Below, piece by piece: positions 1-10,918 of a DNA stretch of 64,000 nt. The notes beneath the pieces are model-generated. The model was not told the origin of the DNA. It was given only the letters and a program-made list of their open reading frames with translations, and searched no databases. The translations under genes were made by a program, and so were the position numbers. Every line of letters starts with the position of its first letter. Positions within the stretch are counted from its first letter, which is position 1. Source of the stretch: Corallium rubrum (Eukaryota; Cnidaria; Anthozoa; Scleralcyonacea; Coralliidae); the NCBI GenBank assembly GCA_964035015.1, contig OZ036013.1, positions 8,329,166 through 8,393,165 of the forward strand. Direction: 5' to 3'.

Positions 1-977
1 AAATGCATTTCTTTGATTTAGCGTCCCACTTCTTTCTGGTTTCTTTGGCGATGTGCATGTAAGCGTTGCACCCATAAGAACTTTCAAATTTGAAATATCT
101 GCTTTCTTGCCCATGAAACTCTCGTAAGGGGTCATATTCGCCACTGCAACGGTTGGACTACGATTTCTAAGCATAACTGCAGTTGCCACAGCTTCACCCC
201 AGTACCCATAATCAAGTCCTGCATTGTGCATCATTGATCTTGCTGCTTCTTGTGCATCATTGATCTTGCTGCTTCTTCTTTTTCTTCTTCTTCTTCTTCT
301 TCTTTTTCTTCATCATTGATCTTGCTGCTTCTGTTCATTCTCTCGGCGACTCCATTCTGCTGTGGTGTTCGAGGAATGGTCAACTGCCTCTGGATTCCTT
401 TCTTGCGGAGGTAGTCAACAAATACTTTCGAGGTGTATTCTCCACCATTATCTGAACGCAAGATCTTGATATTCTTTCCAGTCACATTCGTAACCATTGC
501 TTCATACTCCTTGAATTTCTCAAAGACTTGATCTTTATATTTCATGAAGTAGACTGCTGTGAATCTGGACTTATCATCAATGAATGTTACGAAGTAACGA
601 TTTCCTCCATGACTCTTCGTTTGCATGGGACCACAAACATCGCTATGAACAATCCCTAGGATTTCGGTTGCTCGAGTTGCTTGTTCTTTAGGAAATGACA
701 TCCTGTTTTGCTTGCCCTTTGCACAACCATCGCAAAACGTTGATTCTTGTGAAGACTTGAATTTCAAACCTTGGACAAGTTCCTCGTCTCGTAGCTTCCT
801 CAGGTTCTTTAAGCCCAAATGTCCGTATCTTTGGTGCCATAAATGTTCTGAGCACTCTCCGGTAGCAGCGTTGACATTATGTGACTTTTCCTTCACTTCA
901 AGGACATCAAGAACGAAGAGGTTATCACTCACTTTACAGAACCCACCAGATTTCCACTCTTGTCTATGATGACACAC
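1..977 (-). pseudogene. copia integrase (pre-integrase zinc domain and catalytic core), continues off window
   Basis: The 231-977 frame shows the GAG-pre-integrase domain (HLWHQRYGHLG, then CDGCAKGKQ, an HHCC zinc site) followed by the integrase core. The catalytic triad is visible as the D of VHSDVCGPM, the D of LRSDNGGEY and the E of NGVAERMNR. Integrase joins the element's cDNA to host DNA. At about 230-345 the frame is interrupted by a TTC-repeat expansion, read as poly-E, with a local duplication. Beyond it, 1-230 minus again reads pol (GYWGEAVATAVMLRNRSPT), so the gene continued before the insertion. Confidence 0.92.
226..330. repeat. TTC microsatellite and local duplication inside copia integrase
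   Basis: A unit like GCATCATTGATCTTGCTGCTTCTT occurs twice at about 229-275, and CATCATTGATCTTGCTGCTTCT recurs at 312-333. Between them lies a TTC/TTTTTC run. The unit is itself integrase coding sequence, so the array arose inside the gene by slippage or local duplication. Confidence 0.85.
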
Positions 978-1879
978 TTTTGCTGATCAAACGACATAGC
1001 ATGTCCTTTCTTGGTGATGGCACTAACAGAAAACAGATTTTTGGCTAGGTCTGGCACATACAAAACATCTTGTAATTCAGCTTGCTTGTAATTCTCGCCA
1101 ACTTTGACTTGTAAACAAACTGACCCTTTTCCAAGTGCTTCTATTACTCGGTTGTCTCCTAAGCGTACTTTCTCTGGAGTAGCAAATTCGACATAATCTT
1201 CCATTGAATCCTTTTGATGAGACATGTGCTGTGAAGCGCCTGAATCTATATACCACGTCGAACTGTTGTTGGCATGTTTCGAACTCCAAAATAAAGTGTG
1301 TTGTTCCACGCTCGGTTCCACGGTAACAGTAGATTTACTCGCACAAGACGCATTGGCTTGAGTTCCTTTCTTTTCTTCAGATTGAACTTTCTTCGGTTTC
1401 CGGCAATCTCTAGCCCAATGTCCTAGTATCCCACAATTGTAGCATTTCCCTTTCTTCTTACCTTTAGGCTTTTCGTGTTGTTTACCTTTCGATGTGAGAA
1501 GAGCTTTCTCTGTATTGTCAACAGGAAGAGAAATTTCTTTACGCTTGTGTTCTTCATGAAGTAATCTTGCAGTGACGAATTCCAGTTTTAAATCCTCAGC
1601 GCGAGACGCCAAAGCCATGATTAAATTATTATACGAATCAGGAAGACTACATAACAACGTTGCAACTTGATCATCTTCGGAAATTGAAGCGCCTACAGCC
1701 TCAAGTTGTTCTGCCAAAGCTTTCAACTTGTTGATATGCTCCGTCATCGTATCGTTCTCGGCCATTGTCATTGTAAAATACCTCTTACGCAGAAATAACT
1801 TATTCGCTAACGATTTTACCTCGTAGTGGCTTTCCAGTTTACACCAGGCTTCCTTTGAAGTGTTCGCAGATCGAACCAA
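929..1879 (-). pseudogene. copia gag C-terminus, zinc knuckle and protease
   Basis: A 316-residue frame. Residues 1-110 are the rest of Gag (helical, AEQLEAVGASISEDDQVATLL then LPDSYNNLI). Around residue 146 is a CCHC zinc knuckle, CYNCGILGHWARDC, which binds the RNA genome. Near residue 211 is the aspartic protease motif DSGASQHM, needed to cut the polyprotein. The frame ends after a GNLVG-type stretch where the integrase should follow; that lies in a different frame from 977 down, a second frameshift. Family identity is very secure; activity of this copy is unlikely. Confidence 0.93.
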
Positions 1880-1881
1880 CG

Positions 1882-2133
1882 CTAGTTGTTCTCGAGTTGT
1901 TCATCTCCCAGAGATAAACAAATCGTCGCTAGCGCTTTACGGGCACGTCGTTGAAATTGTCGTCGTTGAGCTTCAGTAGTTCCTTCTTCGGCAGGTTCTA
2001 CCTCATCGCCAGTCACGATGCCCCGAAGATCCTTGTCTTCAAGAACCATTTGCATTTTGAATTTCCACAAATGAAAATTCGTTCCATTGAACTTCTCGAT
2101 GCGAGACAGCGCCGTTTCTTCGTTTGAAGCCAT
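1882..2133 (-). pseudogene. copia gag, N-terminal part
   Basis: An 83-residue open frame starts at the ATG at 2133, about 80 bases inside the LTR. It contains RIEKFNGTNFHLWKFKMQ, the signature of copia Gag (UBN2/DUF4219-type) proteins, which form the particle shell in the cytoplasm. The frame stops after QLENN at 1882, and the same protein continues in another frame from 1879 (LVRSANTSKEAW), so a single-base indel explains the break. I chose this start because it is the first ATG after the primer site and begins at a normal Gag N-terminus (MASNEETALSRIEKFNGTNF). Confidence 0.88.
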
Positions 2134-2198
2134 GCCAACATTCTCAGGTTACTTTCGCAAATAATAAATGTCGTACATCCAAGTTGCCCAAACTTAGC

Positions 2199-2213
2199 TC
2201 TGGGCCCATAACC
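2199..2213 (-). promoter_or_regulatory. Minus-strand primer-binding site, half-tRNA initiator Met
   Basis: The plus strand reads TCTGGGCCCATAACC, which matches the anticodon arm of animal initiator tRNA-Met (CTGGGCCCATAACC). On the element strand it is therefore complementary to the inside of that tRNA, not to its 3' end. Copia of Drosophila is known to prime from such a tRNA half-molecule. The site touches the LTR end with no spacer. Confidence 0.85.
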
Positions 2214-2425
2214 TGTTAAAGTCTACGTTTAACAGTGTAGAAAACGCGTGATACTAATTTGATTTAATAGAAACAACTGAGAGTTCAATCTATATGTCTA
2301 GTACATAAGATAACTACAACAACAGGAAGTAAGCCCCTAAGAGAGCGTCTGGATAAATAAGTATCTGTCAAGATGATTGATGATGTTCTCTTATTTTCGC
2401 GCGTTAACCTGAATTAATATTAACA
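2214..2425 (-). repeat. 5' LTR of the copia element
   Basis: A 212-bp block bounded by TGTTAA and TTAACA, the short inverted ends usual for LTRs (TG...CA). It abuts the primer-binding site exactly, and gag starts about 80 bases further in. Only one LTR is in the window, so its borders rest on the end motifs and the adjacent primer site. Confidence 0.8.
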
Positions 2426-3456
2426 CTAATTCGTTTTTCTATATAGCCCACCCCACCCCTGCGAAAATCTCGAAAGCAAATTTTTATTCGAAAATATACA
2501 GCTGTGGTCGACGAAAAATAGAACTTGTGAATGAATCTCAAGGAAAACGTACATATAAGTTTTTAAATGGCTTCCATGCATCATTTCCATAAATGTTTGT
2601 ACGAGAACAGTAGTAAAATTAACAGCCTGAAAACTTTTAACACGGAAGGAAAAGACAAACCAGTAGAATCGAGTTCGCGGGAAAAACTAACAATAAAGTT
2701 TCAGCGAAAAATTGGAAAAAAACACCTGAAAAAATTAACAAAGTTTACATGTACTCTTGTACTTACATACCGAAAGAGCAGGCAAGTAATAAAAACCACC
2801 GAAATTAAACAAACGGCAAAGGTTCTATTCGAAAATAGATGAAAATTTTAAGAAACATTTATGCCGCATATTATATAATTAGCTGACAAGATAATTTTCC
2901 CGTTTACTTGAGTGACTGAATGTGTTTGGATATATACTGACTCCAATTAGCTAAACTGATAAATACGAATCTCTTACCGTTTAATTTTCCTCCGCTCACT
3001 GCTCAAATGCTTTTGTCAACACAATCCAGTTACGTTGTCTTTTTACCTTCGGTTTCTTCCTTGTTGTTGACAAATAGCAATCAGTTCTGTTCGAGATGGA
3101 AAACTGTTTGCTCTGATTTTCTCTTCAATTTTCTCTCCATAGAGTTAGGCATTATTAAATATATACCATGCACAAGTCGTTGCTGGCTTTGAACAGCCAC
3201 AGGAAACTATTTTACCTTTTGTTCTTTCGGTCACAATTTGTCTTTTTCAGTCGGCGTTTATCGCATTTTTTCGGCTTTTTCCGTAGTTTCAAGTTGTGTA
3301 TATTATTACCTCTTCTTGCTGTCACATCTCTTCCTAGGTTCCTTTTTTTTCCCCCTTTTCCCACAGTATTAATGATGTACATTTTGCTGTAAACCAATTT
3401 TTCTGACAAAGTTTACCAGTGCCCAAAAATTGCAAGAGGGCAGGTGAACACCGATC

Positions 3457-3457
<1 letters not shown>
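2426..3457. other. AT-rich stretch without recognised gene
   Basis: Short open frames at 2567-2842 and 3007-3392 are low-complexity Lys/Ser- or Phe/Leu-rich chance frames. I see no motif, splice pattern or inverted repeat here. Confidence 0.6.
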
Positions 3458-3529
<72 letters not shown>

Positions 3530-3541
3530 GTATATATATAT
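3458..3541. repeat. (CA)n then (TA)n microsatellite
   Basis: About 55 bases of CA repeat run directly into about 28 bases of TA repeat. The tract abuts the GC-rich repeat head at 3542-3662, as in the other copies of that family. Confidence 0.97.
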
Positions 3542-3662
3542 TCAGGATCGCTCAAACCGATTGGCATTTCAACACGCGTGTAAAATGGACTTCACCCATG
3601 TGGAGATTAGCACCGTCACCGGCCTTCGGGCCTTTGGCCCTACTCCCGGGCTCGAGGATAAC
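3542..3662 (-). repeat. Head fragment of the TC...CTAG / (TA)n dispersed repeat
   Basis: Read on the minus strand this matches the heads at 21443, 55614 and 62800: GGGCCGAAGGCCC-like palindrome, then GGTGCTAATCTC, an ACACGCGTG-like motif, then a TA microsatellite. Only the head is present. Translated frames such as HACKMD..THVEIST.TGLRAFGP recur between copies because the repeat does, not because it codes. Confidence 0.85.
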
Positions 3663-4844
3663 TGCGAAAAAAAAATGTATTAGCTTTGTGATATTGGGTT
3701 TTTGTGAGTGTACTTATATTCAGCTTACACATTACTATTGTAAACATATTTATCAATTAGCTATTGGAGTGATAGTATTTGTTTTGCCCTGTTTATACCT
3801 AAACAAATTCTTTATTTCCCTTCCCATTGCCAACAAGTGCCATTTGTTTTGCTTTTGTAGTTATGGTTTTTGTAACCATAACTGATTAGGGTCAAGGAGA
3901 AGGGAACACATCATATTGTAACAGTTTTGAAACATGGCCTGTTGATGTTTTATTAAATTATCTTTATACAACTCAAGTACAGTTCATTTTTTGTTCATTA
4001 ATGTAGTGCATGTACAATTATAATAATTTAATTAAATTTTACAATGTAAAACTGTAAAACTATTTTGTATATTTTAAATGATTAAATAATTATAAAATTA
4101 TATTTCTTCTTATAAAATTATATTTCTTTAAAATACGTCCACTTTCTTCTTTTCAACTGGCCATGCTAACTGTCTAGACACGAAACTGTCCTTATTAAAA
4201 CTTTTACGTATTTTGTATATAATACATATTTCTACTGGCAAGTTTACTTTAATTCTTGGGTTTTACAATATTATTGACTGTCTACCAACTACAAAGTACT
4301 ATGCCAGGGAAATAGTTGTCTTTTTATGCCATATTGCCAAGTTTTTTCGCCATATTGCCAAGTTTTTTCGCGCGCTTTTTAAAGTCCACCCTGCCGTCTT
4401 CCCGTGTACGCAAAAAAACTTTGTCATCGCTGTTATTTCCTCACAGTGTGCTTATTTTGTTTAAGAACAACGTATATTACTACTAGATAATGTTTTTCAA
4501 TTTCACTTGACAAGTTTTAAGAGCTTGCTGGCATGTTGGCAGCGTCGTGAAACGTAGAAAATTTTAAATAATATGGCAATCAGTTTTACGCTAGAAATTT
4601 ATCTAACACACAAGAAGTACTTACCCGATCAGGTTCAAAATCTCTGTTTTCTGAATATTTTGTTTCGTTTGTTCCAGTGAATTTTCTTCTGAATGCTCCT
4701 TGAAAACGTGGTTTTTAACCCCGGATTTTTATCCCAATTGTATAGACAAAGCCTGGTTACACAGTTTTGAGCGTTTTTGACGAAAATTTCTCGATAATCT
4801 AAAAAATCTCCTCTTAAGAGGACAATAACAATACTCAGCTGCGC
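3663..4844. other. AT-rich stretch without recognised gene
   Basis: Nothing convincing. A 21-base unit (GCCATATTGCCAAGTTTTTT plus C) occurs twice in tandem at 4328-4369, and a 19-base unit (TATAAAATTATATTTCTT) twice at about 4091-4128. Confidence 0.6.
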
Positions 4845-5933
4845 CAATAGCGAAGTGCACAGATGACGTCGAATTCATGTTTGTCTGAGTTTATAATTTA
4901 TTCTTGCATTTCCAAGGAAATGCAAAGTTGCTGTGGGCCCATATTTCTAGGGGGGTCCAGAAAATTTTTGAAATTTGGATCTCTGAAATGGCATTTCCTG
5001 CATTCTGACAGCACATTTGAGCAAAATTTTAAATGTTTTAAAACATTTTTTAATGGACATTTTATCATTTTCAAGAAACATTTTATCTAAATTGGACTTT
5101 GATATTTTCTTGTTGTCTTAGAAACCTTGTGATAGTTTGCAAGCGTGTAAGGCTAAGTTTTTCCAGGAATGAGGGTGAGGAAATCCAATAAACAGTAGAG
5201 AGACTTGCCTTTTAAACCTCAACCGAAGAAGACAATGTCTGGTTAGGAGTCAGGAGAAGCTTTTGTTAATGACCATAATGGACATTACATGGACATAGAC
5301 ATTCATTCTAACCCCCATCTAATATGCCACTGCCCATCCCTCTGCTAGCTCATGTTACTATGAGCTGTCTGGTTTTCAGAGCCACATGTGAGAAGAATGC
5401 TTACTTGATGTATAACGATAATACATGGAAATTGTAGAAATGTCATGTAGGTATTTACTGCTTGGCTTTTGATCTGTTTCCCCAGGCCCAAACCTTATTA
5501 CTTATATGTTTAAAAGTTATATGTTATTACTTATAATACTGTATGTTATATATTAGACAATTAACTGACTTGTAATATGAACTGAGGACGAATGTATTAT
5601 GTAAACTACTGTGGAAAGGCAATCTGACTCAGCATCATGATTATGACATACTAGTGAGTATCTAGAATTGAAACACTATCTAAGTAGTGTTTATAGTACT
5701 ACATGAAGCATTTCATAGCATTGGTTTATACCAGTGTGTTCAAGTGCTCAACGCAGACTATGCTAATATGGAACGGATATCAACAAAGATGACAACTGAC
5801 TAACATCGATATTGAATCCATACTGATGAACTACTGTACCTATAAGCTTACCTTAGAGCGACATATGGCTTACTCTAGCTTGTCCGCCTTCATGTGTTGG
5901 GTCTTCTTTCCATCCTTGGCATACTTCGGGAAA

Positions 5934-6110
5934 TTAAATATAATCCCTTTGTAAGGATTTTACACTAAACTTTGCATCAAGCTTCCGATCCGAGAGGATA
6001 GCACAAGCTTGGATTTTTGAAGACAAATTGCAATAGATTTGTCGCAATAACTCATCGTTATTACTCTTCAGAGCGCTCTGCACACGTTCTAAGACGTTTG
6101 TCGAAGCCAT
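5934..6110 (-). CDS. Short ORF, diverged relative of the 13992-14234 ORF
   Basis: A 58-residue frame from the ATG at 6110, beginning MASTNVLERVQSALKSN. It aligns with the start of the 80-residue ORF at 13992 (MSCSIYETVQSAFERN), and both continue with an acidic, leucine-rich helix holding one Cys (IYCNLSSKI versus VCADLMKRI). Just past the stop, in a shifted frame, NFPKYAKDGKK resembles SFIPKYVRERK of the other ORF, so this copy probably has a frameshift. I do not recognise the family. It may be the first exon of a transposon protein, because each copy sits inward of a transposon end. Confidence 0.4.
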   Translation of the reverse strand: MASTNVLERVQSALKSNNDELLRQIYCNLSSKIQACAILSDRKLDAKFSVKSLQRDYI

Positions 6111-6268
6111 GATACAACAGTCAATCCTCAGTCAACAATCCTCAGTCAAAGCCCGCGTGTAATCTCTGTTCATGCTGCAAGCAAGGTGCTGCAAGATGCA
6201 GCTTCATGCGGCGGATTGCGGCCAAGATTTAGTTTCTAGCCAATCAAAATCTAGCCTGCGTTAAAAAA

Positions 6269-6310
6269 ATTTACTTCCGACGTAATTGCATTTACTTCCG
6301 ACGTAATTCC
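6269..6310. repeat. 21-bp tandem duplication
   Basis: ATTTACTTCCGACGTAATTG/C occurs twice in a row. Confidence 0.9.
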
Positions 6311-6691
6311 ATTGGCTTTGACCAATCAGCGCTCATGATTCCGGCGTATTTCGGCCATTCTGACGTGGATGAACGTACCGGTCAGTGACCACTTCCCGCC
6401 ATAGTTACCTCTTATACGGTTCTAGTACCAAGCTAAGCCTGCTTTGCAGGCTACGGGGCCAGATAGCGATCACAGCTAGCCACAGAATTACTTGCGCGGC
6501 GTCTGATGAGGGCTCTAGAAATTATGAAATTATTCTGCAGCAAAGAATAAACGGTATCTTGCCAAATATGTTAAAAATTGGAAAATCAGAAGAAACCCTT
6601 AAATTTTCGCATCTCAGATTTTTTACCTTACTCGCTTGACGTGTTTGACGTATATTAAATCTGCCCCTGGTAACTGTGCGCTTCGCTATTG

Positions 6692-6944
6692 TTCACTATC
6701 TGTTCAAAGACAACTATGTGCGTTGACACAATAGTTACTAATATACTTTATCCAACTTTCTTAAATCATTAATAATTCATGAGGAAAACATAATGGAATT
6801 AGTTACCGAGACGTTGTTGTGAAATGTGGTAATAAACGCCCATGAATTAAGACAAGATTAATAATCCTTTTTTTAATATCTCTTTGTAATAACTTCTGAA
6901 GTGTAAATAAAACTTGACCTCACTTAACTCGACTATAAATACTG
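6692..6944. other. No feature seen
   Basis: AT-rich DNA without ORF or repeat structure that I can support. Confidence 0.5.
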
Positions 6945-7107
6945 ATTCGTTTGAGAAGCTATACCACACACTCGAAAGCCGTTTATTATCTGATTTAAAA
7001 CACCTCGAAGTGAGTTAAAAAACTCGGCTATCGCCTTGTTTTTCAATACACTTCTCGGTGTTTTCAAATCAGATAATAAACGGCTTCTCGTGTATGATAC
7101 ATTGCGT
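6945..7107. repeat. Foldback element, copy 1 of the TTTGAGAAGCTATA family
   Basis: The outer motif TTTGAGAAGCTATACCACAC and a right-hand counterpart flank two arms (GCCGTTTATTATCTGATTT and its complement) around a centre containing AACTCGGCTATCGCCTTGTTTTT. The whole can fold into one long hairpin. The same outer and central motifs occur at 39050 and 44955, but the arm sequence differs in each copy. Confidence 0.85.
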
Positions 7108-7170
7108 CTTATACGACGTCAAGTGGCATGGCTTTGAAGAGAGGGAAGTGGAAATTGTGGGATAAAAATG

Positions 7171-7826
7171 CTCATTAGTATGCGATAACTAGTTATCCCG
7201 GTGGGATAATATACACTTAATGTCTGCTCCCGAGGGGAACAGTTAGTTTTGTTTTCCCGAGAGTCTTGATATTTCCCGAGACGAAGTCGAGGGAAACATC
7301 GAGACTCGAGGGAAAACAAAACTAACTGTTTCCCGAGGGATCAGACATTAAGTGTTTTGTTATATAGCTTGAATTTCGCTGAATAATTTCGACGCTTATC
7401 AAGGGAAAGTACACAAAAGACAAACGCTGTTAAGACTTACCAAAACATTTCACCTGGCTCCGTAATTTCACTTCAACCAAACAAATATAAGTCTCAGAAC
7501 AACAGAACAGCAATACACTTCTCCAGTTAATCTTCACACATGCTTTGAAGACCTATAAATATTCTTTTTTTCGTACCAAACAAGCTTTTGTTTATAGGAT
7601 GCCGTGAAGAGTTCAAAGTTCTAGCGGTCAACAATTGAAAACTTATTGACCGAGCGGGCAATAAGTTCTCAATTATTGCCTGCTCGGTAGACATTGAAAT
7701 TTAGCTAAGGTCATGTGACCACAAACCAACCAATGACAGTCATCGTTGTATCCAGTGAAACTCTAGCTATATAACAACTACAGTAGTTATCGGATAACTA
7801 CTTATCACCCTATGCATACTAGTGAG
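7171..7826. mobile_element. MITE with CTCAYTAGTATGC ends and internal hairpin
   Basis: CTCATTAGTATGC at 7171-7183 is mirrored at 7814-7826 (CTCACTAGTATGC on the other strand), and AGTTATCC motifs follow both ends. Inside, 7211-7358 is a second palindrome of about 65-base arms around GAGACGAAGTCGAGG. There is no coding capacity. A smaller inverted pair (TTATTGACCGAGC...) lies at 7640-7690. Confidence 0.7.
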
Positions 7827-8234
7827 ATTAATACTGCTAATTTAAACAGCAAATGGCTTTCATTCACAATGAACATTCACTGAAACAAAACATTTTATCG
7901 TTTATTGGAAATTGTTTTAAACTTGCTTTCAATCATGCACCTATTGTCTTCTAACGTAATTTTGGGTATGTTACTGTTAAGCTTCACTCACAATGTTAAA
8001 TCCCATATCACACTCGTGACCATTATTTAACCTGTACTTATCTAACTAGCGAGCGAAGTACTGATATTGATAAGAAAAGATATGGCGATGTCTGAATATT
8101 GGCAAGACCACACTGTCGCTGGTTAACACATATATTTGAACATCGCACTCTCTTTGTTAAAAGTGTTGATTTCTTCAACTGTAAACGAGTTTCTTACCGT
8201 GCAGTTCTTGCAAGAATTACCTACAATGAAGTTC
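7827..8234. other. No feature seen
   Basis: Non-coding, AT-rich, no repeat that I can support. Confidence 0.5.
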
Positions 8235-8630
8235 CGACCTCGTACCCAGGGTCTTGTCTCCGCTCCCCCACCCCCACCCACCGCTGCGAAAAGACCCTTG
8301 GTCCAGGCTGGTCACGTGCTGCCCGAAATATGGGCGGTACAAAATAAATTTAGTGTGGGTAGAGTGGTACAAAAAACTTTCTCGACTTACCGACCGGAGT
8401 AGTGTTTATACAAAACGCAAAACATCTGGCTAGATGAAATGTCACGACTCACGAAAGATGCACAACGGCTTGGAGAAACAATCCGAAACGAGATATAATT
8501 TGATTTGAATGCCAAAGTCTCAAAGGTCAATATTTTGCTGGCTTTGTAGCGCTGGCGACATGTGTTATTGATGGGAGAATATTGGTTTTAAGCATTCGAA
8601 CCGCGAGGCTTTTAATAACTGGACGTTATT

Positions 8631-8938
8631 GGGGGAGCACGGGTGGCGTGTGCTGTTAGGGCGCTGCCTTTCACCAATAGTTAAGCCCGGTTGGACGGGG
8701 TTAGTACTTGGATGGGTGACCGTTTGGGAATAACCCCGTACTCCGCCAGCTTGGGACTTATGTGAGTGGAGTTTAGTTGGTCTCTCCTGTGCTCCGAGGG
8801 TTTTTCGCCGGGTTCTCCGGTTTTCCTCCCTCCGTAAAATCAACGGGACGAAAGTTCTGTTCCTCTCTCCTGCCACACGTTAAGTGGCAAATTTAATAAA
8901 AAATTCAAATTTAATAAAAAATTCAAATTCAAATTCAA
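8631..8938 (+). mobile_element. 5S rRNA-derived SINE, copy 1
   Basis: The segment 8680-8735 (GGTTAGTACTTGGATGGGTG, then ACCG, then TTGGGAATA) follows the internal promoter of 5S rRNA (A-box, intermediate element, C-box). It is preceded by a conserved head (GGGGAGCACGGGTGGCGTGT) and followed by a conserved body (GGGTTTTTCGCCGGGTTCTC). It ends in an AAATTC/TTTAAT-rich repeat tail. A second copy at 54884 shares head, 5S part and body but has a different 3' end. It belongs with SINE3-type, Pol III-transcribed elements mobilised by LINEs. Confidence 0.85.
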
Positions 8939-9939
8939 CCTGTATTCACTTAAATATATTGTAACGGCAGCTTTCGCGTGTGGTATTTAGCAACGTACAG
9001 GTGAACACATACGTTTTTTATTTTTTATATTGAGAGTTTGAAACAGTCTAGCTTCCATTTCATTATCAACTGTGAGGTTTACTGTGCTGCGTTGTTTTGA
9101 CCAGTTCTCATGCGGACAAAATTATGGTCAGTCATCCACGAACATGATAATTGATAAGTATACTTGATATAAAATGCCAATTTTCAAGTTCATTTTAAAA
9201 AGGTTAGTCGGTATCCGTACCTGTTATGTTTTAAACAATTGGCGAGGGACTATAATTTAATACGACGTGTTATTATTTATAATAGTCCGAAAAGCGGCGG
9301 GTATTGGGTTGTTGCGTTTAGAACGATCAAAACTAAAAGATGCGTAACAAGTTAACTCGAACGGGGGTTTCTTTATCGGACAAGAAGTTTGTGATAGCAA
9401 AGAAGCAGAAAGATCGATAAGACATGCCGCTTTCTTAAAGTCTACTGAAAGTACTATTTATTTAAGCAAACAACACAACACATTGAGACAGATGACAACA
9501 ATTAAGGTTCAACATTTCACTTTGAATGATCTTGGTTTCAAATATTTTACTATTTTAGTACTGTTTATTTTTATTTATTTGTCGTTGGTTACTATTGTTC
9601 GATATTTTAATATACTTTGCCGAATATTCATATTTCATGATCAACCGACGAAAGATCAAATTTGCGGAGTAACTGGAGTTTATATAAATAGAAAAATGAT
9701 AATAAGATATCGATTAATCGACTATATATTGTATAATTTAAGCACCCAGGTTGACGATTATTAAACGAATGGGAACATCAAAAACTTTCTTCATTGTAAA
9801 CTTAAATAAACACAGCGATTTATTATAAACTAAAAACATAATAACTGTCAAAACAACTTGTGTAAATTTTAAAATCGTGTCGCCAGTTTAACCATTCATT
9901 TCAAAATCTGATACCAGAAAACAGGACAAGATACGTGTG

Positions 9940-10099
<160 letters not shown>

Positions 10100-10301
10100 T
10101 ATATATACATACATGCATTTCTTCGACTGTTCCAGCGACGGTCGAAAATTTTGATAGACGACACGTGACCACCCTGGACCACTTCGCAGTGGTGGGCGGG
10201 GGCGGGGGAGCGGAGATAAGACCCTGGGTACGAGGTTGTAACGAATGGTTAATAAAAGAGTTTGCTGCCATATTCGACCCGTGGGAAAACGGCTGACCAA
10301 T

Positions 10302-10372
10302 AAAAGACGCAAAATTGCTAGCCACGAAAAGACGCAAAATTGCTAGCCACGAAAAGACGCAAAATCGCTATA
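10302..10372. repeat. 25-bp tandem repeat, three units
   Basis: The unit AAAAGACGCAAAATTGCTAG plus CCACG is repeated at 10302, 10327 and 10352 (last unit partial with one change). Confidence 0.92.
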
Positions 10373-10918
10373 GCCATTAAGAACGTTTGTACGATTTTTT
10401 TCAACGTTTCGGTCGTGCGGATAATGATAGCCGCGGAAATTTATAACGTAATGGAAAATATACATGGTTTGGAAGCTCAACAAAAATCATTGTTTTATGT
10501 TTTTGTTCAAGTTTATGGAAATTTTTGCACTTTCACGGTTACTGAATATATTGTGTTTTCTGTATAACGAAGCAATCATACAATAGCAACGTTTGGGTTC
10601 AATCACTCAACCGTGCTGTTTAAATATTAATAAACCTAACACAAAGGATTTATGTACCTTCATGTACCTTTCAACATGAATCATAGCTTGATTGTTAACC
10701 GCTTTGAAGTTTGCTAGGTTTCCAAACCATGGAAATCTCGTACTTATAAATAGAAGTTTATATACACAAGGTTTGCGTTGTTTATTTCCAGGGTAAAGAA
10801 GAAGATGAACAGATGCTTACAGGAAAAGAAAGGATATTGTATAAGAGGTATAGAACGGTTATTCATATCATAGTACTAACAATTTTATTCAGTTTCTTTG
10901 CAGTCTCTACTTTACCTT
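10373..10918. other. No feature seen
   Basis: AT-rich; the small frame at 10340-10567 has no recognisable motif. Confidence 0.5.

Larger units (their letters stand above)
1..2425 (-). mobile_element. Ty1/copia LTR retrotransposon, 5' part
   Basis: The minus strand reads LTR, primer-binding site, gag, zinc knuckle, protease and integrase in copia order, then runs off the window start. Reverse transcriptase, RNase H and the second LTR would lie outside. The coding region is broken by at least two frameshifts (near 1880 and 950) and by a TTC-repeat expansion inside the integrase, so this copy looks dead. The 5 bases outside the LTR (2426-2430, CTAAT) are one half of a possible target duplication; the partner is outside the window. 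Confidence 0.93.
4845..6691. mobile_element. Possible non-autonomous DNA transposon with short inverted ends
   Basis: CAATAGCGAAGTGCACAG at 4845-4862 is mirrored by CTGTGCGCTTCGCTATTG at 6674-6691 (17 of 18 positions). A short ORF at 5934-6110 reads inward from the right end and is similar to an ORF placed alike in the hAT-type element at 13537-14978. I could not find a convincing target duplication, so the borders are provisional. Confidence 0.45.

Noticed and set aside
229..333. CRISPR-like direct repeats
   Set aside because: Local duplication of integrase coding sequence plus a TTC microsatellite in an animal genome; no regular spacers.
3458..3683. Open frames reading through the CA/TA repeats and the GC-rich head (HACKMDFTHVEIST...)
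   Set aside because: The frame recurs at 21210-21551 only because the dispersed repeat recurs; it has no start context, domain or splice pattern.
8680..8735. Functional 5S rRNA gene
   Set aside because: Only the internal promoter part resembles 5S; the 5' head and 3' body are unrelated and the same chimera occurs at 54884, so it is a SINE.
8565..8876. 103-residue minus-strand ORF
   Set aside because: Antisense shadow of the 5S-derived SINE.
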